Source: an uncultured Acidocella sp. (GTDB taxonomy: Bacteria > Pseudomonadota > Alphaproteobacteria > Acetobacterales > Acetobacteraceae). Taken from it: DNA of 64,000 nt. The position numbers and the translations under genes are program-made. Shown here piece by piece: positions 51,256-58,767 of the stretch (the first letter of the stretch is position 1; each line of letters opens with the position of its first letter). The notes under the pieces are model-generated. The model saw only the letters and a program-made list of their open reading frames with translations. It did no database searches and was not told where the DNA came from. The stretch spans positions 5,494 through 69,493 of the forward strand of contig NZ_CAMIIE010000015.1 in NCBI RefSeq assembly GCF_946222605.1, given 5' to 3'.

Positions 51256-52197
51256 TCAGCTGTGATTGGTGCTCTTCATATAATTCGCCCAGTTCTGCTC
51301 GATCTGCTGCGCCTCCTGCGGGTCGGACAGCGGCGCGTCGGGCTCGGAGCTGTCGACCACCACCAGCTTGTCCCCGGCCAGCGGTGATTGCACATGGTCT
51401 GGCCCAAACAGCCAGGCGATTTCCGGATCGCTCGCCGCCTTCGGCGCCAGATCCGCGTCGAGCAGGCCGTGATGGTCGATGAAAATATTGAACTTGGTCG
51501 GGATATGGATGCAGGCCTCGGAATCCGGCGTGCCCAGCTTGGGCTCCAGATAGACCGGATCGGTCGCGTGCATTTCCAGCCGCACCACCGCCACCTGGCC
51601 GGGGTGGCGCCAATCGGCGGTGGTGGACCAGCCGAAATCGTAAACCCGCAAGCCCTTGGCGCCGATGCCGCGAATGCCGTTCTGGTTCACCGTGCCCTGG
51701 GCGCGATAGCCGGGGATGCTGCCATCATTGATCATCACCCCCACCGGGGTCTTGAAATGCTCGGCCTGGCCGGGCCGGCCGGTGCTCACCTTCACCGCCC
51801 CCAGCACCTCCCACGCGGCGCCGGGCTGGGCGAACACCACCAGCAGGCGCTGCACCTTCACCGCGCGGTCCACCACCATCACCAGCTGCGGATGATCGAT
51901 CGGCACATTGCGGGTCTGCAGCGCCTTGCGGGCGAGGGCGATGGCGCGGTCACGTTCCTCCTGGGGCACCGCCACATCCTGCGCGCCGAGTGCCAGCTTC
52001 ATCTCGTCGGCGAGATGCAGGGCCTGCGCCGCTGGGTCGGCGGGCGGGGCAGGGGGCTGAGTATCCTGCCCCGCCTGCTGTGGCGCCGGGGCGATGGCGG
52101 CCAGGGGTTGCGCCCGCGCCGGGCCGGCCGCCGCGAGGGCGAGCGCGATCAAACCAGCAGCCAAAGGGGGGCGAAAAACACTAAAAGTCTTGGGCAT
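51256..52197 (-). CDS. L,D-transpeptidase-like (YkuD) periplasmic protein
   Basis: 313 residues from ATG 52197, with signal peptide MPKTFSVFRPPLAAGLIALA, cut near PARAQ. 'VKVSTGRPGQAEHFKTPVG' and 'HATDPVYLEPKLGTPDSEAC' followed by IHIP give the His and Cys of the YkuD site. The standard S.GC(I/V)R becomes SEACIHIP, so the loop is unusual and activity is not certain. Expected role: peptidoglycan crosslinks or attachment. Confidence 0.75.
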   Translation of the reverse strand: MPKTFSVFRPPLAAGLIALALAAAGPARAQPLAAIAPAPQQAGQDTQPPAPPADPAAQALHLADEMKLALGAQDVAVPQEERDRAIALARKALQTRNVPIDHPQLVMVVDRAVKVQRLLVVFAQPGAAWEVLGAVKVSTGRPGQAEHFKTPVGVMINDGSIPGYRAQGTVNQNGIRGIGAKGLRVYDFGWSTTADWRHPGQVAVVRLEMHATDPVYLEPKLGTPDSEACIHIPTKFNIFIDHHGLLDADLAPKAASDPEIAWLFGPDHVQSPLAGDKLVVVDSSEPDAPLSDPQEAQQIEQNWANYMKSTNHS

Positions 52198-52287
52198 GAC
52201 GAATCCGCAGTCTAAGCCCCTCAAATTGTCTCGTCCGGGCTGCGTAAGTCAAATTTTATCGTTGAAATACCGGCGGTTTGCGGAAAG

Positions 52288-52641
52288 TCATGGCGATGGG
52301 GGCACAGCCTTGGGGGGCAGGGCCAGCAGATCGTCCTGGACCTTTTTCAGCTTCTCCGGGGTCAGCCGGCCGCCGGAGAGCGGCGCCAGATCCGACAGGC
52401 TCATGCTGTTGAACATCTGATAATGCGGGCTGGCCATCATCCCGGGCAGATCGCGCTCCAGCACCGCCTTGCCGCGCGGATCCGCCGCGATCTGGTCGAT
52501 CGGCGTTTGCAGCGAAAAATGCTCCGCGACAGGGGGGGACAAGAGCGGCGCGGGCGGCGCGGGCGCAGCCTCGCAGCCGCAAAGCGCGGCGAGCAGGCCC
52601 AGACAGAACGGAGAAATCCAGAGTCGCGGGGCATCGAGCAT
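52288..52641 (-). CDS. Small putative lipoprotein
   Basis: 117 residues from ATG 52641. N-terminus 'WISPFCLGLLAALCGCEAAP' has a lipobox (LCGC or ALCG). The C-terminal 70 residues ('TPIDQIAADPRGKAVLERDL', 'MSLSDLAPLSGGRLTPEKL') match a short domain found at the end of some bacterial esterases and glycosidases. Last backbone gene before the integrase. Confidence 0.6.
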   Translation of the reverse strand: MLDAPRLWISPFCLGLLAALCGCEAAPAPPAPLLSPPVAEHFSLQTPIDQIAADPRGKAVLERDLPGMMASPHYQMFNSMSLSDLAPLSGGRLTPEKLKKVQDDLLALPPKAVPPSP

Positions 52642-52917
52642 GGCCCATCTTAGAGCGTCGTCGGGGATTGTATAGAACAAGCCGCGTTGGCCCGGGGCGC
52701 ATCCCGCCCGGCTTGTCGCGGCGTGACGCTGTTGGGGGCACCGAAAATGGAGGTCCGGGCGTCTGTCGAACTGACCGTCCATGTGCGTCCATGGCCGTTT
52801 AAATAATGCCTTTTTAGTCAATACATTGTTGGCCCATCTGTCCGCTACCGTCCACTTGTATCTGGTGTAATCCCCGCCTAAAGTGTGGGTAGAAATGTGG
52901 GTAGGTTTGTTTGGAGG

Positions 52918-54150
52918 ATGAAGGTCAATCAGCTCTCCGATCTGAAGGTCAAAAAGGCCAAGCCCGGCATGTACGGGGACGGCAGCAATTTGTGGCTCCA
53001 GGTGACTGGAGATCCTGACGCGCCGGCCAGATCATGGTTGTTCCGGTACACCAAGGCTGGGCGGCAAAAATATATGGGCCTTGGTGCTTATCCGGATGTC
53101 GGCTTGCGCGAGGCGAGAGAGAAGGCGGCTGAGGCAAGGCGCTTACTGCGGGAGGGTAAGGACCCCTTGCGGGAAAGGAAGGCTCAACAGGTCGCGGCTG
53201 CCCTGGAGGCGGCCAAGGACATGACCTTCCAACAATGCGCAGAGCGATATATCGAAACTCACAGAGAGGCATGGAAAAATCCGAAGCATGCCCAGCAATG
53301 GGAGAATTCGCTGAAGCGATATGCCTATCCGATTATCGGTACGCACTCTGTTCAGGTGATCGATACCGGCTTGGTTCTTGAGGTGATCGAGTCGATTTGG
53401 AAAACCAAGACAGAGACCGCCTCAAGGGTCAGATCCCGGATCGAGAACATCCTCAGCTGGGCGACGGCGAGGGGGCTTCGGCAGGGGGATAATCCTGCCC
53501 GTTGGCAAGGGCACCTCGATCATTTGCTCTCAAGCCGCGACAAGCTGCAGAAGCAGGAACACTTCGAGGCACTCCCTTATACAGAGATCGGTGCCTTTAT
53601 GGCTGAGCTACGCACCCAGGAAGGATCCGCGGCCCGGGCGCTCGAATTCACGATCTTGAATGCTTCTCGTACCGATGAAGTCCTGGCTGCCACCTGGGAT
53701 GAGATTGATCTGGCGGAGAAGCTTTGGGTAATCCCGGCCGAACGAATGAAGGGCAAACGTGAGCATCGGGTGCCGCTGAGTGCCGCCGGCGTCGCGCTGC
53801 TGGAGGCGTTGGCTGGGAACGGTGCCGAGGGGTTCGTTTTTGCAGGCCGTAAGCCCGGGACCAGGCTATCTTCGATGGCTATGCTGATGCTTCTCAGGCG
53901 GATGGACAGGCTCGATATCACCGTCCATGGCTTTCGTTCGACTTTCCGGGACTGGGCGGCAGAGCGCACCAGCTATCCCAGGGAAGTGGCTGAGATGGCT
54001 CTGGCCCATGCCATCGGAGATAAGGTCGAAGCTGCATATCGCCGCGGTGAGCTCTTGGACAAAAGGCGGCGACTCATGGCTGAATGGGCTCGATTCTGCG
54101 CGCAGCCGGCAAAAGGGCAGGGGAGCGTGGTGGCGATGCGCAAGAGATGA
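52918..54150 (+). CDS. int: P4-type tyrosine recombinase (integrase)
   Basis: 410 residues from ATG 52918. DUF4102 arm-binding domain ('LKVKKAKPGMYGDGSNLWLQV', 'LREAREKAAEARRLLREGKDP'), SAM-like core-binding domain, then the catalytic domain: 'LNASRTDEVLAATWDEID' (Arg I), HGFRSTFRDWA (His-x-x-Arg) and 'KVEAAYRRGELLDKRRRLM' (Tyr). All catalytic residues are present. GGAGG directly abuts the ATG, so GTG 52885 or 52897 are alternatives. Drives integration and excision of the element. Confidence 0.93.
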   Translation: MKVNQLSDLKVKKAKPGMYGDGSNLWLQVTGDPDAPARSWLFRYTKAGRQKYMGLGAYPDVGLREAREKAAEARRLLREGKDPLRERKAQQVAAALEAAKDMTFQQCAERYIETHREAWKNPKHAQQWENSLKRYAYPIIGTHSVQVIDTGLVLEVIESIWKTKTETASRVRSRIENILSWATARGLRQGDNPARWQGHLDHLLSSRDKLQKQEHFEALPYTEIGAFMAELRTQEGSAARALEFTILNASRTDEVLAATWDEIDLAEKLWVIPAERMKGKREHRVPLSAAGVALLEALAGNGAEGFVFAGRKPGTRLSSMAMLMLLRRMDRLDITVHGFRSTFRDWAAERTSYPREVAEMALAHAIGDKVEAAYRRGELLDKRRRLMAEWARFCAQPAKGQGSVVAMRKR

Positions 54151-54192
54151 GGGGTTTGCACACACTCAGGGATGATAGGTTTCCCAAATCTG

Positions 54193-54222
54193 GAACAATC
54201 GCTTGTTCCCAAAACGGGAACG
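54193..54222. promoter_or_regulatory. higBA operator palindromes
   Basis: Two overlapping inverted repeats: GGAACAA-TCGC-TTGTTCC (54193-54210) and GTTCCC-AAAAC-GGGAAC (54206-54222). A TGTATAT (54225-54231), possibly the -10, follows immediately. Expected to bind HigA or HigBA for autorepression. Confidence 0.65.
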
Positions 54223-54235
54223 GTGTATATAGCTC

Positions 54236-54529
54236 ATGCAGATCATAGCAAAGCGAACGCTTCGCCTGTTTTGGGAGGAGCATCCAAGGGCGGAAACGCC
54301 GCTTCGCGCCTGGTTTGCGGCGGTGAGCGCTGCCCAGTGGAAAGGGCCGGCCGATATCAGAGCCCAGTTTGGGTCCGCCGACTTCGTGGCGGATAATCGG
54401 GTGATCTTCGATATTGCCGGGAACCATTTTCGCCTGGTGGCCCACGTTTCGTATGGATATGGCCGAGTCCTGATCAAATTTGTCGGGACGCATAAAGAAT
54501 ATGACGCGATCGACCCGGGGACCGTGTGA
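54236..54529 (+). CDS. higB: HigB-type mRNA interferase toxin
   Basis: A 97-residue toxin ('RLFWEEHPRAETPLRAWF', 'NRVIFDIAGNHFRLVAHVSY', 'KFVGTHKEYDAID') of the HigB_toxin family, RelE fold, with the C-terminal H-x(2)-YD. Cuts mRNA at the ribosome. Its TGA shares the A of the higA ATG. Confidence 0.9.
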   Translation: MQIIAKRTLRLFWEEHPRAETPLRAWFAAVSAAQWKGPADIRAQFGSADFVADNRVIFDIAGNHFRLVAHVSYGYGRVLIKFVGTHKEYDAIDPGTV

Positions 54530-54912
54530 TGGATATTCGCAGTATCAAGACCGAGACGGATTATGACTGGGCGCTCAAGGAAATCGAGCAGTATTTCGAG
54601 CGTGAGCCGGCGCCTGGCACGCCTGAGGCCGAGCGGTTTGACGTGCTCGCGACCCTGATCGAGGCCTACGAGGCCAAGCATTGGCACATCGAGGCTCCAG
54701 ACCCCGTTGCGGCCATTCAGGAAGTGATGGAGCGCCAGAACCTCAAACAGGCCGACCTTGGGCGCCTCCTGGGCTCACGCTCTCGCGCCTCGGAAATCCT
54801 GGCCCGCAAACGTCCCCTGACCATGAAGCAGGCTTGGACCCTTCACGAGCAATGGCACATCCCGGCCGAGGTGCTGCTGCGGCCCACGGTTGAGGATGAG
54901 CGGGTGGTATGA
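54529..54912 (+). CDS. higA: HigA-type antitoxin
   Basis: 127 residues from ATG 54529; an N-terminal acidic part then HTH 'IQEVMERQNLKQADLGRLLGSRSRASEILARKRPLT'. Neutralises HigB and represses the operon. Toxin-first order is normal for hig. Confidence 0.9.
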   Translation: MDIRSIKTETDYDWALKEIEQYFEREPAPGTPEAERFDVLATLIEAYEAKHWHIEAPDPVAAIQEVMERQNLKQADLGRLLGSRSRASEILARKRPLTMKQAWTLHEQWHIPAEVLLRPTVEDERVV

Positions 54913-55013
54913 CCGTCCAGAGAAGCACCCCAGCTATCGCTTTCTTAACCGAGGCCGGGGCAAAGGTCGCACCACCCTTTTACCAACTTGGATCCTCGTC
55001 GAAATATCCGTAA
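54909..55013 (+). CDS. Possible 34-residue ORF after higA
   Basis: ATG overlaps the higA stop (ATGA) and gives MTVQRSTPAIAFLTEAGAKV..., ending at TAA 55013. No ribosome binding site beyond the overlap and no family. Could be a decayed gene end. Confidence 0.2.
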   Translation: MTVQRSTPAIAFLTEAGAKVAPPFYQLGSSSKYP

Positions 55014-55274
55014 GGGGGCGCCGGCATGCGCAACGGACACTTCGTCCGCCAGCACAAAACGCTGCGCTGCTCGCCCGCTATGGTGGGCGGCCTCAGTGCG
55101 GCACAATGGTGGAATGGAGGAGGTTGTGGGTGATTGATGCCCGCGCTCGGAACACGACGCCCGAGCGCCGGACTGAGATCACTAAAAAGGCGGCGGCGAA
55201 GCGGTGGGCGCGTGATTGGCCTCACGCTAACTTTAACTTGACTATTGCGGGCGACCTATCATATTGATAGCTAC
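55014..55274. other. Gene-poor segment with a possible gene fragment
   Basis: No complete gene. In one plus frame 'VIDARARNTTPERRTEITKK' and 'AAAKRWARDWP' (about 55131-55240) resemble the Lys/Arg-rich end of small bacterial proteins, but there is no start or upstream domain. Probably a remnant left by rearrangement between the two toxin-antitoxin modules. Confidence 0.35.
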
Positions 55275-55631
55275 ATGGCAGATGACAGCGATCCGGCGAG
55301 ACCGCCAAAAGTTTTGGTCATGGTTCCGCGCCATGCGGACCTTGAACAAAGAATCCGTAGATTAGCTGTTAACAGCAGTAACATCATATGGACAAACCAC
55401 TTCTGGGAGCGGGCAGAAGAGCGTGAGTTCACTACGTTAGATGCTCTTCGAATTCTTCGGGGAGGACATCTGTCTGACGAGGTCGTTCCTGGCAAATCCG
55501 CCGGAGAATGGAAGTGTAAACTTGTTATGAAACTGAAAGGACGGCGAGAGGCTGGTGTAGTTGTGGTTGTCATTAACTGCTCCGGCCTACTGGTGAAAAC
55601 GATTGAATGGGAAGATTGGAAAGGACAATGA
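55275..55631 (+). CDS. DUF4258-type protein, putative toxin
   Basis: A 118-residue protein. 'IIWTNHFWERAEEREFTTLDALRIL' followed by 'WKCKLVMKLKGRREAGVVVVV' matches DUF4258 (a BECR-fold-like family seen as ribonuclease toxins). Coupled by ATGA to an HTH partner. Low GC. No clear ribosome binding site. Toxin activity is inferred from size and partner. Confidence 0.6.
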   Translation: MADDSDPARPPKVLVMVPRHADLEQRIRRLAVNSSNIIWTNHFWERAEEREFTTLDALRILRGGHLSDEVVPGKSAGEWKCKLVMKLKGRREAGVVVVVINCSGLLVKTIEWEDWKGQ

Positions 55632-56131
55632 CGAAGTTCATCCACAAAGGGGGCCAACCTTGTGAGCAACCGCTGCACTATAAGGGGTGTGGGCTGGACG
55701 ACGTTTATCTGGTGAATGGCTTTGATAGAAAGGAGGAAGGTTATGTCATTCATAACCAAGATGATCTCCACAAAGCCATTGGGTTGCATATAGTCACTGA
55801 ACGAAAGGTGATTACCCCAAAAGAGTTGCGCTTTTTGCGCAATCTAATGGATAAAAGTCAGCGCGAACTTGGCGAAGTAATTGGACAATCCAGCCAGCAA
55901 GTTGCGCGATGGGAGAAAGGACAAAGTGAAATTCCGGGGCCTGCGGAACGTCTTATCCGCGTCTTGTTTATGTTAAGTACAATGCCGTTGGAAGAACGCG
56001 AGAAACTTCTTAAAGATGTTAGCGGCCGTCTCAAACAAATATCTCAAGTTGATGAGACAAGAACACCGAAAGCGACTTTCCGCTCTACCATCAAGGGCTG
56101 GAAAGAAGAAAAATTGACAATTGCCGCATAA
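55628..56131 (+). CDS. HTH protein, putative antitoxin partner of DUF4258
   Basis: A 167-residue protein. 'KVITPKELRFLRNLMDKSQRELGEVIGQSSQQVARWEKGQ' is an MqsA/XRE-type HTH; the N-terminal 55 residues hold a short 'GQPCEQPLHYKGCGLDDVYLVNGF' segment with two cysteines, reminiscent of the zinc part of MqsA but incomplete. AAAGGA upstream of ATG 55628. Low GC. Confidence 0.65.
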   Translation: MTKFIHKGGQPCEQPLHYKGCGLDDVYLVNGFDRKEEGYVIHNQDDLHKAIGLHIVTERKVITPKELRFLRNLMDKSQRELGEVIGQSSQQVARWEKGQSEIPGPAERLIRVLFMLSTMPLEEREKLLKDVSGRLKQISQVDETRTPKATFRSTIKGWKEEKLTIAA

Positions 56132-56152
56132 ATCAGTAATTATCTGATCTGG

Positions 56153-56178
56153 AGGGCGCCAACAGGGCGCCCTTTTTG
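56153..56178 (+). terminator. Intrinsic terminator after the DUF4258/HTH pair
   Basis: AGGGCGCC / GGCGCCCT 8-bp stem with AACAG loop, then TTTTTG. Confidence 0.9.
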
Positions 56179-56223
56179 TTACGAACATTTGTTCTTGACG
56201 ATAAACATAAAAGTTCATTCAAC

Positions 56224-56414
56224 ATGGGTATAAACAGATTCAGCATTGCCCAGCGCGCCAACTTCCTATTGATGCTTACAGAGGCCCTTCTATGCGCGCC
56301 GTGTCACGGATCGCAGACGTAAGCACCAATACCGTGGCTAAGCCGCTGGCGGCCACAACTTGCGAAGCGTCCCACAATCAGATCATTTTCTATGTTCATT
56401 CCAAGCGCATATAG
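56224..56414 (+). pseudogene. IS1-family insA remnant, frameshifted and truncated
   Basis: The frame from ATG 56224 gives MGINRFSIAQRANFLLMLTE; another plus frame from about 56289 gives 'MRAVSRIADVSTNTVAKPLA', ending at TAG 56412-56414. Joined by one frameshift they read as the N-terminus of InsA (typical 'LSVAQRAQILHMLCEGSSMRSISRVADVSINTV...'). Only about 60 codons survive; no insB and no visible terminal repeats. Confidence 0.65.
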
Positions 56415-56433
56415 TGGATCCACAACGGAGCCA

Positions 56434-56745
56434 TCACTCGTCAAACACGCCTCTGCCTGAAGCCGTTAGCCATGGGTTCCGGTCATCCGACGCTGCGCTC
56501 GTCCCGGCCAATCGGTCAAGCCATGCGTCCAGATGCTCACGCAGCCAGACGCGGCGGCGCGGGCTTCCCCAGACCGGGGGCGGCGCGCCCGGCGTGCGCT
56601 CCACATCCATGCCGCAATAAGCTGTCGCCATATCGGCTCGCATACCTCGCGGCCAGTCGGGAAACGGACAAGGTTCTGCGACGGCAACAGAAATCGTGCG
56701 CGTCTCATCCTCGCCGGCAGAGGAAGGAGGCGAACGTTTACTCAC
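56434..56745 (-). CDS. Small excisionase-like HTH protein
   Basis: 103 residues. 'DWPRGMRADMATAYCGMDVE' and 'SPRRRVWLREHLDAWLDRLAG' match the small AlpA/HTH_17-like DNA-binding proteins of alphaproteobacterial prophages. GTG start overlaps the XRE repressor end by 8 bases. May act as directionality factor with the integrase. Confidence 0.55.
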   Translation of the reverse strand: MSKRSPPSSAGEDETRTISVAVAEPCPFPDWPRGMRADMATAYCGMDVERTPGAPPPVWGSPRRRVWLREHLDAWLDRLAGTSAASDDRNPWLTASGRGVFDE

Positions 56746-57013
56746 CGCTGTGCTTTTTCAGCCTCACCCCAGGCCCTTCGCCATTCTGCTCTATGAAGAT
56801 GACGCCGGCAGTTTCTAAAGCCGCGCGGATAGCTTTTACCGTGCGTGGCCTGACTGCCTCTCCGCGCTCAAACCGCACGATTGTGTCGGTCGAGACACCT
56901 GAATGGTCAGATAACTCCCTCACGCCCAAACCCGTAGCGGTTCGAGCCATTTTGCACTGTATGGGAAGAATTTCTGAACCCTGTGCAGATTTATCTTGCA
57001 AATCATCCGACAT
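56738..57013 (-). CDS. XRE-type repressor
   Basis: A 91-residue protein. 'KMARTATGLGVRELSDHSGVSTDTIVRFERGEAVRPRTVKAI' is an HTH_3, and the tail 'AGVIFIEQNGEGPGVRLKK' is typical of short XRE repressors of this class. Divergent from the cargo/replication operon; a palindrome stands between (57031-57046). Confidence 0.85.
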   Translation of the reverse strand: MSDDLQDKSAQGSEILPIQCKMARTATGLGVRELSDHSGVSTDTIVRFERGEAVRPRTVKAIRAALETAGVIFIEQNGEGPGVRLKKHSGE

Positions 57014-57030
57014 GGTTTATTCTTAACAGT

Positions 57031-57046
57031 GTTCAGGTTTCTGAAC
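57031..57046. promoter_or_regulatory. Operator-like palindrome GTTCAG-GTTT-CTGAAC
   Basis: 6-bp perfect arms with a 4-base spacer in the 102 bp between the XRE gene and the rightward operon. TAAATAATG follows. A natural site for repression in both directions. Confidence 0.6.
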
Positions 57047-57115
57047 AATGTAAATAATGGCCGAATGCAGAGCACCACCTCCGCACCCGGCCTAACCCCG
57101 AGCAAGGAGAGAGCC

Positions 57116-57580
57116 ATGCCCGAAGCTGCGCATACCCATACACCAACCCCGCTTGCCGCCATAGCCTCGGCTCGACCCCTGACGCCCCAGCCCTTCGGCG
57201 CGCCGTACGATGCGTCCCTCCACGGGGCGAGGATCAAGCCGCCGGCGGCCTGCAGCGCCGTCTATGACTTCGATGGCAGCGCGTTCGGCGCCTTTGCCGA
57301 GAAACACGGCATCCCGACCGACGCCCCGATCCCGCAACAGGCTTTCCGGCTCGTCAACGAAGCCTGGGCCATGGAGCGCGCGCCCATCAATCCGCGCGCC
57401 GACCTGATTATGGCCCGCGACGAGCGCCGCGAAGCGCTTCTGGACGGCGCCCGCGCGGTGATTGCCCTGGAGGCGATCAACCGCTTCGAGGCCGCCAATA
57501 CCCGCCTGGGCGTGGCGCTGCATGGCCTGGGCGAAGCGATCGCCGCCGCCCGGGCCGATCTGGGCCGCCGCGCCGCCTAA
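57116..57580 (+). CDS. Hypothetical protein, first gene of the element's rightward operon
   Basis: 154 residues from ATG 57116 (AAGGAG 8 bases upstream). Pro/Ala-rich N-terminus, then a helical C-terminal half ('RREALLDGARAVIALEAINR'). No domain recognised. GC-rich, host-like codon use. Confidence 0.5.
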   Translation: MPEAAHTHTPTPLAAIASARPLTPQPFGAPYDASLHGARIKPPAACSAVYDFDGSAFGAFAEKHGIPTDAPIPQQAFRLVNEAWAMERAPINPRADLIMARDERREALLDGARAVIALEAINRFEAANTRLGVALHGLGEAIAAARADLGRRAA

Positions 57581-57650
57581 TCCACTTCCCAGACATCAAC
57601 CGATTTGGACGGCGCTCCTGGCATGCCCGGGGGCGCCGATGGAGAGACGC

Positions 57651-58076
57651 ATGCCGATTTCCAGCAAACACCATACCCAGACGAGCCGGCGCATAATGCT
57701 TGGTGCCGTGCCCTTGGCCGCTGCCGCCGCGGCGATGCCTGGCGTTACGCTAGGGCAGCTTGACCGGGATCGGGAGCTGATTGCCATCGCTGGCGAGGCC
57801 ACCGCGCTGGTACGTAAGATCGATGCAGCCTACCCCCACAACGCCACCCTCGCGGAAGAGCGGGCATATGATGCCGAAATGGAGCCGCTGAACGCCCGCG
57901 TCGATGAGCTGGCCGAACGGATGGAAGGCATTCAGGCCACGGCCTTGCCCGGCATCCGTGCCCGAGCCCTGTATTTGATGGCCAAATATGAGCGCTTGCT
58001 GGCCAGCCAGGACACCCCTCTTGAGCGGCAACTCGCCGCGCTGCTGCGCGACCTGACGGCGGGAGGTGTGGCATGA
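57651..58076 (+). CDS. Hypothetical protein with Tat-like N-terminus
   Basis: 141 residues from ATG 57651 (GGAGA upstream). 'TSRRIMLGAVPLAAAAAAMP' resembles a twin-arginine signal (SRR + hydrophobic stretch). The rest is helical ('VDELAERMEGIQATALPGIR'). Odd for an element gene. Coupled by ATGA to the next. Confidence 0.5.
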   Translation: MPISSKHHTQTSRRIMLGAVPLAAAAAAMPGVTLGQLDRDRELIAIAGEATALVRKIDAAYPHNATLAEERAYDAEMEPLNARVDELAERMEGIQATALPGIRARALYLMAKYERLLASQDTPLERQLAALLRDLTAGGVA

Positions 58077-58264
58077 GCCGTCGCAAGCAAGTCGAGGCGG
58101 TTTCTGCCCCTCTGCCGCCAGCGCTGCACACGAAGCTCCTCGGGCTTGGCGCCAGAATCATCACCGGTGACATCGGCGAGCTGGAGGCGCTCGATATTCT
58201 GGAAGCCGTGGCGCTGAATGCGCCGATGCGGAGCGCGCCAACCAAGGCGGGGAGAGCAGCATGA
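58073..58264 (+). CDS. Small hypothetical protein
   Basis: 63 residues, mostly helical ('LPPALHTKLLGLGARIITGD'). ATGA overlaps on both sides support translation. No family. Confidence 0.45.
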   Translation: MSRRKQVEAVSAPLPPALHTKLLGLGARIITGDIGELEALDILEAVALNAPMRSAPTKAGRAA

Positions 58265-58767
58265 ACGCCATGTTCCAAATTCCGCCGCAGCCCGATCTGC
58301 GCGCCTTCATCGTCTACGATCGTGTGCCGGATGGATGTTTGGTCCATCAGGTGACAGACGACGTTTCGGAGCCGCTGCTGCACGAAGGTGAGCGGATCAT
58401 TGTCGACGCCGCGGACCGGGTACCGATGCCGGGCGAGTTGTTCTTGATCGAGTATGGGAGCGCCCCACGCCCGCGGCGCCGCATCGTACAGCTCATCTTT
58501 CGGACCATTCAGGTCTGCTGCACGGACGCAGACGGGCGCAACGTCTCCCGGGAAGAACTGGTCTGCTGGGCAGCGGCCCACACCGCTCCGAAAAGTCTGG
58601 CCGAATTCGAGCTGCAGTGCAGGGAACAACGCCTTTCACGTCGCCCGATTTTGCTGAGCGATGGCCCTTATGCCCTGAACGAGCAGGGCACCAACGAATA
58701 TCTCGAGGAGCAGCTTATCGGGAAAATCGTCGGCATCTACGATCCCGAGCCGGGAGGCGATGTATGA
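58261..58767 (+). CDS. S24/LexA-like fold protein without DNA-binding domain
   Basis: 168 residues. 'LLHEGERIIVDAADRVPMPGELFLIEY' and the closing 'LIGKIVGIYDPEPGG' follow the S24 peptidase pattern (DGDRVIVD..., GEVVGV). There is no N-terminal HTH, and the serine/lysine pair is not evident. Possibly an inactive or truncated repressor-like protein. Confidence 0.4.
   Translation: MNAMFQIPPQPDLRAFIVYDRVPDGCLVHQVTDDVSEPLLHEGERIIVDAADRVPMPGELFLIEYGSAPRPRRRIVQLIFRTIQVCCTDADGRNVSREELVCWAAAHTAPKSLAEFELQCREQRLSRRPILLSDGPYALNEQGTNEYLEEQLIGKIVGIYDPEPGGDV

Noticed and set aside
52642..52821. N-terminal extension of the lipoprotein gene to 52821.
   Set aside because: The extension would bury the lipoprotein signal; the ATG at 52641 gives a proper signal peptide and lipobox.
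52600..52920. tRNA gene as integrase target.
   Set aside because: No T-loop GGTTCRA consensus or cloverleaf could be placed at the left edge of the element.
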